Assembly: GCA_023846275.1 (NCBI GenBank)
Contig: JAIUJO010000086.1
Coordinates: forward strand, 1,813,190 to 1,877,189
Direction: 5' to 3'
DNA: 64,000 nucleotides
Source of the DNA: Vanilla planifolia
Taxonomy: Eukaryota; Streptophyta; Magnoliopsida; Asparagales; Orchidaceae
The position numbers were made by a program, and so were the translations under genes. This document shows positions 50,121 through 61,166 of this stretch, one piece after another. Below the pieces are notes generated by a model. That model made no database searches and was not told where the DNA came from. It saw nothing but the letters and a program-made list of their open reading frames with translations. Each line of letters opens with the position of its first letter. Within the stretch, counting starts at the first letter, position 1.

Positions 50121-50464
50121 AATCTTACTTTTAAATATAATAATATTATGTTATTGAATATTAATAATCCAAAATTATAGCATTAATGTCAAATCTTATT
50201 TATATTTGTTACATATGTTACATCAAGTAAAGATATTATATTAGGATAAAAAGAATATTGATTATTTGATTAATGTTTTTTAATTTCATGTATGAAAAGT
50301 TATTATTAAACTTTTACTATATATATTTTAGAAGCATTCTAAGTATTATAAAATAATAATAAATCATAAATATTTTTAACTTTTTTTATTATTAATTATT
50401 ATATATCATTTACCTTTTTTATTTAATAAATATAGAAAGTTTAATCTTTTAAATTTTATTCTCA

Positions 50465-50800
50465 TTAATTTATTTTTCTCAGTTTTGTCTTCCAATCCTA
50501 ATACCTCTCATATTCTTTCTCTTCTTTCTCACTTTTATTATCATTATTTTTTTTTCCTTATTCTAACTCCTTATATTTTTCTTTGTATTTCATTCTCTTT
50601 TATCTCTCTCTACTTTCTCATTTCTCCATTTTAACTATTTTATATTATCTATCCTTTCCATATTCTCTTTTTGCTTTCCTCTTTGTTAAATCAACTGTCA
50701 AATCCTTCTATTATTATATATCCCTCTATTTTGCTATTATCAATTTGTAATGTTCACCCTCGTAGAGAATAATTACCTTTATGTTCATCAAGTCTTTTTC
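50465..50800 (+). repeat. Pyrimidine tract, complete
   Basis: T/C-rich tract followed by AATCTCTCATGTTGCATAG at about 50825, the best match to the 5S-end-like motif consensus. Confidence 0.78.
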
Positions 50801-51148
50801 AAATCACAAATTAATTATATTTATGAAATCTCTCATGTTGCATAGCTTAACTAATAATAATTTTAATAAATACATATTTTTTATTTATATTTATTAAGTA
50901 ATTTAATTTTTTACTAATAAGAATAATAATATAATGTAAATTTTTTTTAATGTCTACATTATAAAAAGATAGTTCTTATAATTTTTCATTAATTTATATG
51001 AAAATAAGATATTAATTTTTTAAATTATTATGACATATATAATAATAAAAAAATTCTTTTAAAAAGTACATATATTTATAATTTAAAAAATTTAAGAAAA
51101 TTTTAATTATCTTAATGGCTAACAACACAACTTAAATTATGTTATCGC

Positions 51149-51274
51149 ATGTTTACAACAGCAACAAAACCTATATTATTGCTCCAAATTTCATTAAAAC
51201 TTCAAAGTTAAACTTGCTTGGGTAGGACTAGTATTGGGATGTCTGACCTCTTAAGAAGTTTTCATATTGCAGAT
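51149..51274 (+). pseudogene. 5S rRNA relic, locally duplicated group
   Basis: Near full length with about 8 extra bases near the start (AACAGCAACAAAACCTATAT). TTAAACTTGCTTGGGTAGG is a fair A box, and GTATTGGGATGTCTGACCTC a near-complete C box. The end is CATATTGCAGAT. It shares AAACCTATATTAT with its two right neighbours. Confidence 0.85.
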
Positions 51275-51299
51275 ATATTTTTAAAAAATATGTTTAAAA

Positions 51300-51328
51300 A
51301 ACCTACATTATAGCACTGGATCTCTTCA
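51300..51328 (+). pseudogene. 5S rRNA fragment, bases ~14-42
   Basis: AACCTACATTATAGCACTGG followed by ATCTCTTCAT is nearly identical to 51391-51418. It is followed by the upstream flank of the next 5S (AAAAACTAATCACATAAC). Confidence 0.7.
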
Positions 51329-51378
51329 TATTTAAAAAACTAATCACATAACTACGATAAGTTTTTGTTGGCATATAC

Positions 51379-51496
51379 ATGTGCGACCAAAACCTATATT
51401 ATAGCACTAGATCTCTTCTGAACTCCCAAGTTAAGCATGCCAGTGTAGGATTACTATAACGATTGGCGACCTCTTGACTATTCCTCTTGTGCCACA
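51379..51496 (+). pseudogene. 5S rRNA relic
   Basis: Full length, starting only 230 bp after the previous one. ATGTGCGACCAAAACCTAT, TAGCACTAGATCTCTTCTG and AACTCCCAAGTTAAGCATGC are strong. The second half is weaker (CAGTGTAGGATTACTATAAC), with GATTGGCGACCTCTTGAC as C box. The end is TTGTGCCACAT. Confidence 0.88.
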
Positions 51497-52079
51497 TATT
51501 TTTTTATAACATTGCATTTTCTAATAAGTTATAACTAATTTATACATGTTAATGTTAAAAAAACTTTATAGATCATTGTAAATTATCCTTAATAATAACT
51601 TTATAAAATTACTATTAATTTCATATAATAACAAACATGGCATATGATATGATATAATAAAATAATAACTTTTATCAAGTTCAATATTAAGAGAAATAAC
51701 TATATGAAATATATAAATTAAAATTAAATTTATGTTCATAATAATATATATGTTATGTACAAAAGTTTTTGAACATAGAAAAAATATATCATAGTGTATA
51801 AGAAATTTAAAATTATACTATTAATTTTTAATATTATTTATATTTATTATATAAATTTTATCATGTAAATAAAATATATTATAAAAATTATATTAATTTT
51901 ATTTTATTTTTTTAATTATATTTGAAAAAATAAATGAAAAATAAATAGCTCAAATATTCTTTAAATACTTTCAATATTTTAAAATAATATTAACATATAT
52001 TATTAAGAAATTATATATGACAAAATTCTTATACTTAATTAATTTTATAAGTTTAATTATTAAGATTTAAATTTTATTT

Positions 52080-52435
52080 AATTATTTCTCTAATTTTTTC
52101 TATTTATTTTAATATTTCTCAAATTCTCTATCTTTCATGTCTCTTTTAATATCATTCTCTTTTTTATTTGTTTACTCTCTACATTTTTATAATTTTAATG
52201 GGCTCTTTTAAACCTTTATTTTTATCTTTTTTTTATTTTTCTTTCTTTTACTTGTTTATTTTTTTAGTCTTTTATATCTTCTTTCTTTTCTTTTCTTTTT
52301 TATTAAATCATCTCACATCTCTCCATACAACTATTTTTTTTTTGAATATTTTGCTCTAATTAATCTTTGACATTCTCTCTCTTTTATAGATTAGTTATCT
52401 CCATCTTTATTGTAAATGTTTTTGCTCATCAGTTA
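52080..52435 (+). repeat. Pyrimidine tract, complete
   Basis: T/C-rich tract diluted by A around 52140-52210. Confidence 0.73.
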
Positions 52436-52786
52436 ATAATATCTTAAAAATCTCTTATTTGGCAAAATTTGATATATAATTTTTATGAGAAATATATATT
52501 TCATTATTTATTTTTTTCATAACTTAATTTTTTATTTAAAAAAAATATTACATAATTAAAAAAACTCTCATGTATTAATGTCTACTTTATCAAACATAAT
52601 AGTTTATGTAATTATTTATTTATTTTATTTAAATTAAATATTAATATTAGAAACTATTACTATATTAATAATAAGCTTAAATTTTATTTAAAAATGTATA
52701 TCCTTAATAATTTATAAAATATTTAAAATAATTCATTATATTTAAGAAGGTAAACCCACAACTATGATATTTTTCCTTTTGTATGC

Positions 52787-52903
52787 ATTTGTAATCACAA
52801 CAACATTATAGTACTAGAGATTTCTAAAACTACAAAATAAAGCACGTTGTAGCTATAGTTGTATTGAAATTCATGACATTTTGAGAAGTCCTAATGTTAC
52901 ACA
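52787..52903 (+). pseudogene. 5S rRNA relic
   Basis: Full length but badly decayed in the middle. ATTTGTAATCACAACAACAT and TAGTACTAGAG mark the start. The A box is AATAAAGCACGTTGTAGC. TTTTGAGAAGTCCTAATG and TTACACATG mark the end. Confidence 0.8.
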
Positions 52904-52964
52904 TGCTTTTTCATAACATTGTATTTTCTTATGTATGATAAATAATTTTTACAAAATGTTTATC

Positions 52965-53210
52965 ATTCTTTTTTTGTCTCTTCATTCTTTATCTAAAAAT
53001 TTTCTTCGCATTTCACTCTGCTTTGTTCTTTGCTACTTCCAACTTTCTCTTCTACGTTCTCTTCTATGTTCTCTCATTTTTTTCTCTTCATTAAATACTC
53101 ACCCATCTCTCTCGTTTATTATTTTTCTCTTTATTTTATTGAATGCATTTGTGACTTTCACTAGCTCATAGAAAATAGTTATTTATACCTCCATCATCTT
53201 TTTTTCAATA
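52965..53210 (+). repeat. Pyrimidine tract, 5' part missing
   Basis: Tract that follows the 5S by only ~60 bp, so the AT spacer between them is almost entirely deleted. Confidence 0.72.
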
Positions 53211-53563
53211 CATAAATCAGTAACATTTAAAAAAAAATTTGTTCTGCAAAGTTTAATATTTAATAACATTGATTTATATATATAGTATTTATTGAGTAAA
53301 TAAATTTCTAATTTAGCACAATTTCAATATAATATAAGCAAATCTTATGTATTATAATCTATATTATAAAAACATAATAGTGCATATAATTTTTTATTAA
53401 TTATGTATAGATAAAATATTAATATTGTAAAAGTTATGAAATATATAATGAGCATAAAATATGTTTAAAAAGTTCATGCATTAGATCATTTAAAAAATTT
53501 TAGAAATTAATTCTTATTTCAGAGGCCAAAATCAAAAGTTTAATTTCTTTCTCTTATGTATGC

Positions 53564-53681
53564 TTGTGTGACCACCCCAGTATTATATCACTAGATCTCA
53601 TTAGAACTCCAAAGTTAAGCATGCTTGGGTGAGAGTATTGTTAGGATGAGGTCCCTCTTAAGAAGTTCTCATGTTGCATAT
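53564..53681 (+). pseudogene. 5S rRNA relic, best overall sequence
   Basis: Full length. TTGTGTGACCACCCCAGTAT, ATCACTAGATCTCATTAG, AACTCCAAAGTTAAGCATGC and TTGGGTGAGAGTATTG match the array consensus with few changes. The C box is the weak point (AGGATGAGGTCCCTC, GTC inserted for GTGA). The end is CTCATGTTGCAT. The A box and intermediate element look intact; C-box damage argues against transcription. Confidence 0.93.
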
Positions 53682-54249
53682 ATTGCTTGATAGTACCTTT
53701 TTTATAATGAATGACAACTAATTTCTACATGTTAATGTTATGAAAAATAAATACTTATAAATTGTTTTCTATAATTCTTATTTTTGTATTTAATTCCTAA
53801 TAATATGTTTATAATATCAACGTAAATTTCTTATTATAATATATATGGCACAACATATTATGCTAATTTTGTTCAATATTAACCAAAATAACTTAAAAGA
53901 ACTATAATAAATTATAATAATTTATCCATATAATAGTAAATATATGCTATATATAAAATGTTTTAAATATACCTATTTACAATATAAAATATTAGAGATG
54001 TAAAATTATACCATTAATTTGAAATATTATTTATATTTATTGATTATATTATATCATATAAATAAAATAAATTAAAATAATAATATTTTTTAATTTAATA
54101 ATTTTATTAATTTTAAAATGAATTATATACTTTTAAATTGTTTATATAAATATTCTTAATATATTAAAATAGTAACAAAATATTACACATCACTAATATG
54201 TTATGTTTCACAAATATTATAAGTTTACTTATTAAGATTTAACTTTTAA

Positions 54250-54620
54250 TTAATTATTTCTCTCACTTTTTTCACATCATCTAAATATTTTTCATATTCT
54301 CTCCTTTAAATATCTCTCATATCCTCTCACTTTCCTCCCTATTTTATTATCACTCATTTATTTTTATTTTTGCTATTTATCTCTTTATAATTTTCATGGC
54401 CACTCTCTCTATTATCTTCTCTTTTTTTCTCTCTTTTACATAATTATTCCCTGTATCTCTTTTATATTGTCTCCTTTCTTTTCATATTTATTAAATTGAC
54501 TTACATCACTCTTTATAGCTATGTTATTTCTCTTTTTAGCACTTAATAATCTTTTAATTTTTTCTCCCTTTTATAAATTTGTTATCTTTCTCTCCATTAT
54601 TTATTTTCTTGTCAAATAAT
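54250..54620 (+). repeat. Pyrimidine tract, complete, slightly long
   Basis: T/C-rich tract with a repeated CATATTCTCTCC / CATATCCTCTC step near 54293-54325. Confidence 0.75.
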
Positions 54621-54884
54621 TAATAATATTTAAAAAATCTCAAATTTTGTAATGTTTAATATGTAATATCGACGACTAATATATATCTTATTATTTATAT
54701 TTATAATATAATTGAATTTTTTGTTATTAAGAATTATAATACAATGAAAATACATAAAAAAATTCATTTCTTCTATATCATAAACAATAATTTGTCTTTT
54801 TTATTCATTTTATATTTAAATATTTATATTACAAAATATTTTGACCAATATAATAAGAATAAATTTTATTTAAATAATTATTTT

Positions 54885-55165
54885 TCTTCTCAGTCCTATA
54901 GTCATTTTTTTGTCGCTTCATTTTTTATCTCCAAATAGTCTTCTTTTTCTTTGTCTCTCCTATTTCCATGTCTATTTTGTTATTTCTCTCCATCTTTACC
55001 ATTTTTATTTAACCTTTATCTCATCTATATTGTCACTTTTCTTTTATACTTCATTAAATCATCTCTCATCTTTTATTACTTTTTCCTTCACAAACTTTTA
55101 TTATTAATTTTAGACTTTTCTCTTTTAAATAATAGTTATCTCTAACTCCATCATCTCTTCTTTAA
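54885..55165 (+). repeat. Pyrimidine tract, 5' part missing
   Basis: Second tract in the same 1925-bp 5S-to-5S interval; starts after AT spacer at TTTTTCTTCTCAGTCC. Confidence 0.72.
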
Positions 55166-55488
55166 CAAATAAATTAATAATATGTTAGAAATAGCTCGTG
55201 TAGCATAGTTTTGGGTATATTAAGTAATTTAATTTCTTATTTATTATCACAATTATACAATGTAAGAAGAACTTATGTGTTAATGTGTACATTGCAAAAG
55301 GAAAGCTTTATATAATTTTCAATTAATTATATATAAACAAAATATTATTATTATAAAAAGTTTATGACATGCATAATAAGCATAAAATATTTTAAAGAAT
55401 TCATATATTAAATAATTTATAAATTTTCAGAAACTATTCAGTATATTAAAGGCTACCAACACAACAATGCTTTTTTTCTTATGTATGC

Positions 55489-55603
55489 ATGAGCAACCAC
55501 ACCCGCATTATGGCAACGAATCTCATCAGACTCAAAAGTTAAACATGCTTGGGTGAGATATTGTTGGTATAGAAGACCTCTTGAGAAGTCTTTGTGTTTT
55601 ACA
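55489..55603 (+). pseudogene. 5S rRNA relic
   Basis: Full length with 1-2 base losses. ATGAGCAACCACACCCGCAT, ACGAATCTCATCAGACTC and AAAGTTAAACATGCTTGGG are strong. The C box is lost (GTATAGAAGACCTC) and the end is TTTGTGTTTTACAT. Retains CATCAG as in the canonical gene. Confidence 0.88.
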
Positions 55604-56554
55604 TATTCTTTTATAGTATTATTTTTTCTACTAAATGATAACTTTTTTAAAAAAATAATAATATTAAGAAAAAATAACTATCACAATAATATATACAATG
55701 TTTGTAATTAAGTTTAATAATAACTTTATAGAACTATTATTAATTGTATATAATAATAAATGTGACACTTCATTTGATATTATAAAATAATTACCATAAT
55801 TTCGTTCGATATTAAGAAAAGACTCATAAATTATAATAAATTAGAATTCAGTTATGATTATAATATATATATATTACATAACAGCTTTTTAAATATAAAA
55901 ATATTATATTATGAAATATTTAAAATAAAAAATTATGTTATTAATATTAATTTTTATTTATATTATATATATATAATATAATATAATTATAATATATTAA
56001 AATAATTATGTTAATTATTATTTAATTAATTTTTAAATTCAAATAAGAATAATATAATCTTAAATGAATAGTAGAAATACTAATCAAAGGAATGATTTTT
56101 TGTAATTTTAATTTCTTTTAATATTTAATAAAAACGTAAAAACTTATTGTTAATTTATTGTAATAAAAACTATGATGAAACATATGATATAATAAAATAA
56201 TAGCTTTATTATTTTTAGCAAAGATCAAAATTTTAATATTAATTATAATTTTTTATAACTATTTTATGTTTATAATAATATAATTGATAAAATAATTATA
56301 ATATGATTGAATTAAATAACTTTTTTCATTTTAGGTATTAATAAGTTAATATTAAATTAATTGTCAAAATACTACATAAATATTTTTAATATTCTAGAAT
56401 ATTAATAATAAAACTTAAATACTTTTTATATTTTATTGTTATTAAATTTAATTTTTTATTTCCTTTCTTTATTTAATAAATATCATATATCATTTTTTAT
56501 CTTATTTAATAAATACTATAAGTTAAATAGTTTAAATTAAATATTTATTAATTT

Positions 56555-56865
56555 ATTTTTTTCATTTTTCTCGCTTTATTATAATGTCTCTCTTATTCTC
56601 TCTCTTTCTTCCCTTCATTTCTTATCTCCTTACCATTTTTGTTGGCCTTTCTCTCTCCTTAATCCTCCTCTACTTTCATGTTTCTCCCTCTTTAACTTTT
56701 TCTTTATTCTCTATCTCTTATATGTCCTCTTATTCCTCTATTTTAAATGATCTTTGATTTCTCTCTATTATTACTTTCCTCTTTGTTTTGTTATTATCAA
56801 TTTTTGACATTCTCTCTCTTAAAGAATATTTACCTTTGACTCCATAATCTCTTTTTCAACTTATA
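56555..56865 (+). repeat. Pyrimidine tract, complete
   Basis: T/C-rich tract, followed by AATCTCACATGTTTTGTAA and then the second long AT microsatellite. Confidence 0.75.
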
Positions 56866-56920
56866 AATCAATAATATTTAAAAAATCTCACATGTTTTGT
56901 AATTTAATATACAACAATTT

Positions 56921-56922
<2 letters not shown>

Positions 56923-56986
<64 letters not shown>
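56923..56986. repeat. (AT)n microsatellite, 64 bp
   Basis: Uninterrupted AT dinucleotides, about 32 repeats, at the unit position equivalent to the run at 35459. Confidence 0.97.
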
Positions 56987-56989
<3 letters not shown>

Positions 56990-57278
56990 TATACATAATA
57001 TATATATCTTTATTTTTAATAATTAACTTAATGTTTTATTTGTACAAATTTTAATATAATGTAAGAAAATCTTATCTATTAATGCATGTATTGCAAAAAC
57101 CTAGTATGTGTATTTTTTTGTTAATTATATAAATAAAATATGAAAACTATCAAATATTATGTCACTTTTAATAATCATAAAATATTTTTGAGAAATGCAT
57201 ATATTAGATAATTGTAAAAATTTTAGAACATTTTCTCAAAGGATAACAACACAACTTTGATTTTTTTCTTAACTATGC

Positions 57279-57397
57279 ATGTTTGACCACACCAATATTA
57301 TGGTAGTGGATGTTATTTGAACTCCAAAGTTAAGCATTCTTTGGTGAGTGTAGTATTGGAATAGGGTGACCTCTTAAGACATCCTTATGTTGCACAT
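57279..57397 (+). pseudogene. 5S rRNA relic
   Basis: Full length. ATGTTTGACCACACCAATAT, TATTTGAACTCCAAAGTTAA, GCATTCTTTGGTGAGTGTAG and ATAGGGTGACCTCTTAAG are clear, so the C box is good with one inserted base and the A box has small changes. The end is CTTATGTTGCACAT. Confidence 0.9.
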
Positions 57398-58019
57398 ATT
57401 TTTCCATAGCTTCCTTTTGTCTAACGAATGCCTATTCAATTTTACATGTTAATGTTAAAAAAAAGAGGACAAATTATTTTTTCTAATTACAATTTTTTAT
57501 ATTTAATTTTTAATAATAACTTTATATTATTATTATCAATTACATATGAAAAAAAATGTGGCACATGTTATATAATAAATAATAATTTTTAATTTAGTTT
57601 AATATTAAGTGACAAAACTTATATGAATTATAATAAACTATAATTAATTTAAGCTTATAATAGTAAACATATGCTTTATATAGAATTCTTAAAATATATA
57701 AATATTATATTATAAAATATTAGAGACCTAAGCTTAGATTATCAACTTTAAATATTATTTTCTATGTTATGCATATTATGATATATTATTTAACATATTT
57801 TAATAGTTATACTAGTTTAATTTAATTAAATATTTTTATTTTAATATGAATAATATAATATTAAATTAATAATCAAAATATTCTTTCAATTATTTTTTAA
57901 TTTTCTAAAATGATAATAATGATCTAAATTTAATATTTTTATTTTATTAAACATTATATTTGACTAACTTATTATATTTAATAAATATTATAAGTTTAAT
58001 TATTAAGATTTAACTTTTA

Positions 58020-58290
58020 TTTCATTATTTGTCTTAAAGTTTCTCTATGATTATCTTTCTTTTATTTTTCCCATCACTCTATAAACCTTTAGATTTTTCA
58101 TGGCCTCTTTTTTCTTTTATCATGCTCTATTTTCTTATTTCTCTCACTTTTACTTATTTATTTATTCTCTTTATCCCCTATGCATTCTTTTCTTTCTGTA
58201 TTGTTTTGATTAAATCGATTCTCATCTCTCTCTATAATAATTTTTTTTCTATTTTGCACTTATTAATATTTGACTTTCTCTCTCTTTTTT
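58020..58290 (+). repeat. Pyrimidine tract, shortened
   Basis: T/C-rich tract of about 270 bp; no 5S lies between it and the next tract. Confidence 0.72.
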
Positions 58291-58494
58291 AGATTAAATT
58301 GATTAAATTTTATAATTAATTTATGATTAAAATAATATTCCATTAATTATCAAACTATTTTTTAAATATTTATAATTTTCTAAATAAGTAATAAATATCA
58401 AAAAAAATTATATTTTATGATTATTAAATTTTATTTATGATTACTTATTATATGTAATAAATGTTATAAATTTAATTTAAAATATTTAACTTTT

Positions 58495-58830
58495 ATTTAA
58501 TGGTTTCTCTCCTTTTATTTAAATATCTTTCACATTCTCTCTCTTTCTTTTTTTTCTTATTATGATTTTTTATTTGCCTATTAATTCTCTATATCCTTGT
58601 CTACTCTTAGCCTCTCTCTCTCCTTGATCTTTCTCCACTTTCTTTTATTTTTCCTTTTCACTTATTTGTAGTCTTTTTATCTCTAAATTTTCACTCTTTT
58701 TTTCTTCAATAAATTGCCTCAGATCTCCCTCTATTATTATTTTTGTTTTTATTTTTCTTTTATCATTACCTGTCTTTCTCTTTGTCTGATAAATTATTTA
58801 TTTTTTTCTCTATTATCGCTTATTCAACCA
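58495..58830 (+). repeat. Pyrimidine tract, complete
   Basis: Last forward tract before the inversion breakpoint near 59150. Confidence 0.75.
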
Positions 58831-59719
58831 ATCAATTAATAATATTGATGAAATATCTCACATTACATATTTTACCATATAATATTTAAGATATATATGC
58901 ATTACATTATTTATATTTATTGTTATTAATTTTCTATTTATAAAAATTAAAAACATAAATGAAAAAAGTGTTATATTATAATTACTTTTTTAGAAAAAGT
59001 AATTGTTTACATAAATTTTTCTTAATCACATAAAAACAAAATGTTACTATAAGACTACATTATGACATATACATAAACATAATTTTTTTAAAGATACATA
59101 TGCCTGATAATTTATAAAATTTTAGAAATAATTCATTAAAGTTAATCATATAGAGTATTTAATAATAAAAAATATTAAAAAAATCTTAGGTTTATTATTA
59201 ATGTAGAATATTTCAAATATTTAATGTTATTTCTTTATTATTAATTCTATATTTTTTCCTTTATACATATAATTTAAAAGATATATTAATTAATAAATAA
59301 TGACTTTATTCCAATATATTATTTTTATAAGACATAACATGCATAAAAAAATAAATAATATTTAACATTAATAACATAATTTTTTTAATTTTCTAAAAAT
59401 CTATAATGTAATATTACTATATTTAAAAACTTCTATAGACATTATAAATATACTATTATTAAAAAAAGTTATTAATTGTTTATTATAATAAATACATGTT
59501 TTTTTGTGAAATATAGAATTATATTAAATTTATTATTTTATCATATTAGATAATGTGACATATTTATTATTATATAAAATTAATAATTATAATGTTAATG
59601 TTAAAAATTAATTACTAAAATTTTAATTATATTCTATCATTTATAATAATTTATTTTTTTAGCATTACCATGTTATTAAAATAAATTATCATTCATTATG
59701 AAAAGGAATTTGAGAAATA

Positions 59720-59836
59720 TTTACAACATGAGAACTTGAAATAAGGGCACCCATCCCAGCACCACTATCATCCAAGAAAGCCCAATTTTGGAGTTCTTAT
59801 GAGATATATCACCATATTTCTTATGTAGCTGCACAT
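59720..59836 (-). pseudogene. 5S rRNA relic, inverted
   Basis: Plus-strand reading AGGGCACCCATCCCAGCACC is a C box with GGGATGGGTG intact. CCAATTTTGGAGTTCTTATG covers CATAAGAACTCC on the minus strand. The A box is damaged (GGGCTTTCTTGGATGATAG on minus). GTTGTAAAT marks the 3' end. Confidence 0.87.
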
Positions 59837-60071
59837 GAATACAATAAACTAGAAATTGCAATGTAATTATAGTGTTGAAGATAATGAACGATTTCTAAAA
59901 TTTTAAAATTATAAAGCATTTCATTTTTAAAATAAATTTTATGCTTATTATATAAGTCATAAAAATTCTAATATGACTATTTGTTATATAAAATTAAGAA
60001 ACAAGATAAAATTAACAATTTCTAATGTAACATTGACAATAATACATAAGATTTTCTTTGTAAATGCCATA

Positions 60072-60091
60072 ATATATATATATATATATAA
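60072..60091. repeat. Short AT microsatellite, 20 bp
   Basis: AT run inside the inverted block, at the same relative unit position as the long runs in forward units. Confidence 0.85.
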
Positions 60092-60164
60092 AATAAATAT
60101 TATATATTCAACTATGTAGCATCACTGATTTCTTAAATATTTTAATTGATGGGTTGGAAAAAAT

Positions 60165-60490
60165 GATGAAGATGGAGATAACTATTCTATAAAGGAGAGA
60201 GAAAGTCACACATTGAAAAGAGAAAATAAAGTGAAAAATAGTAATAAAGATTGATAAGACATAACATAATCAAAAGAAAAAAAATTGAGAACATAGAGAA
60301 GATAAAGGAAATAAATAAAAAAGTAAAAGGGAACAAGAAATGAGAAAATATAGAATGATAGAGGAATATTTAAGGTGAACAAAAGCATAACAAGTTAGAG
60401 AATAAAAATGCAAATAAGGGAATGGTGATAGAAGAGTGTAGGAAGTTGGAGAATATGAGAGATAATAAGATAAAGGGAGAAAAATGAGAG
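60165..60490 (-). repeat. Pyrimidine tract, inverted
   Basis: Purine-rich on plus. Two minus-strand frames here are Leu/Phe/Ser-rich composition artefacts like those of the forward tracts. Confidence 0.78.
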
Positions 60491-61126
60491 AAATAATTAA
60501 GAAAATGTTAACCATTAATAATAAAACTTATACTATTTATTACATATAATAATTTAATCAAATATTAAATTTAATAATTATAAAATATTAAAAATATTTT
60601 AGGATTATTATATTTTTTAAAAAATTATAAATTTTAAAGGAATATTTTGATTATTAATATTATATTATTTTATTAATTCTCATCTTTAAAAGTTAAATAA
60701 ATAATAAATAATATAATTATTCTAATATATTACCCTTATATAACATGATATAGATAATAAATAAAAATAATATTTAATATTAAAGAAATAATTTTAAATT
60801 TTTAATTATTTATAATAACATATTACTACATTTAAAAGATTCTATATACATTATATATGTTTTATAAAAAAAATTAATTCTAAATCATTGTAATTTGTAT
60901 AACATATTTAACCAAACATTAAGCAATATTAAATTTATTATTTTATTATATCATATATAGTTCAATATTTGTTATTATCTGAAATTTATTATAATATTAA
61001 AATGTTTTATTAAGAATTGATTACTCATATTGTAATTATAAAATAATTTGTAATAATATAATTTTTTAGTGTTATCATATTATTATAATTAGATATTGTT
61101 TATTTGAAAATGGATTGCCACAAAAG

Positions 61127-61166
61127 ATATGTCCAATATGAGGACTTCTTAAGAGATCAACCAAGA
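61127..61166 (-). pseudogene. 5S rRNA fragment, inverted, 3' end only
   Basis: Minus strand reads TTGGTTGATCTCTTAAGAAG then TCCTCATATTGGACATAT, the last ~40 bases. The remainder is missing at the edge of the array. Confidence 0.65.

Larger units (their letters stand above)
42426..59150 (+). repeat. 5S-derived satellite array, block 4 (forward)
   Basis: Forward units from 42871 to 57279, including the best 5' half of a 5S (53564), a local duplication at 51149-51496, and short steps of 708, 641 and 777 bp where most of the tract-bearing part is lost. The AT spacer segment is doubled near 56040-56320. Spacers hold no gene. Confidence 0.85.

Noticed and set aside
53564..53681. Functional 5S rRNA gene
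   Set aside because: Even the best copies differ from the canonical plant gene at many sites, have no intact C box together with an intact 5' half, and are spaced irregularly. Pseudogene is the safer call.
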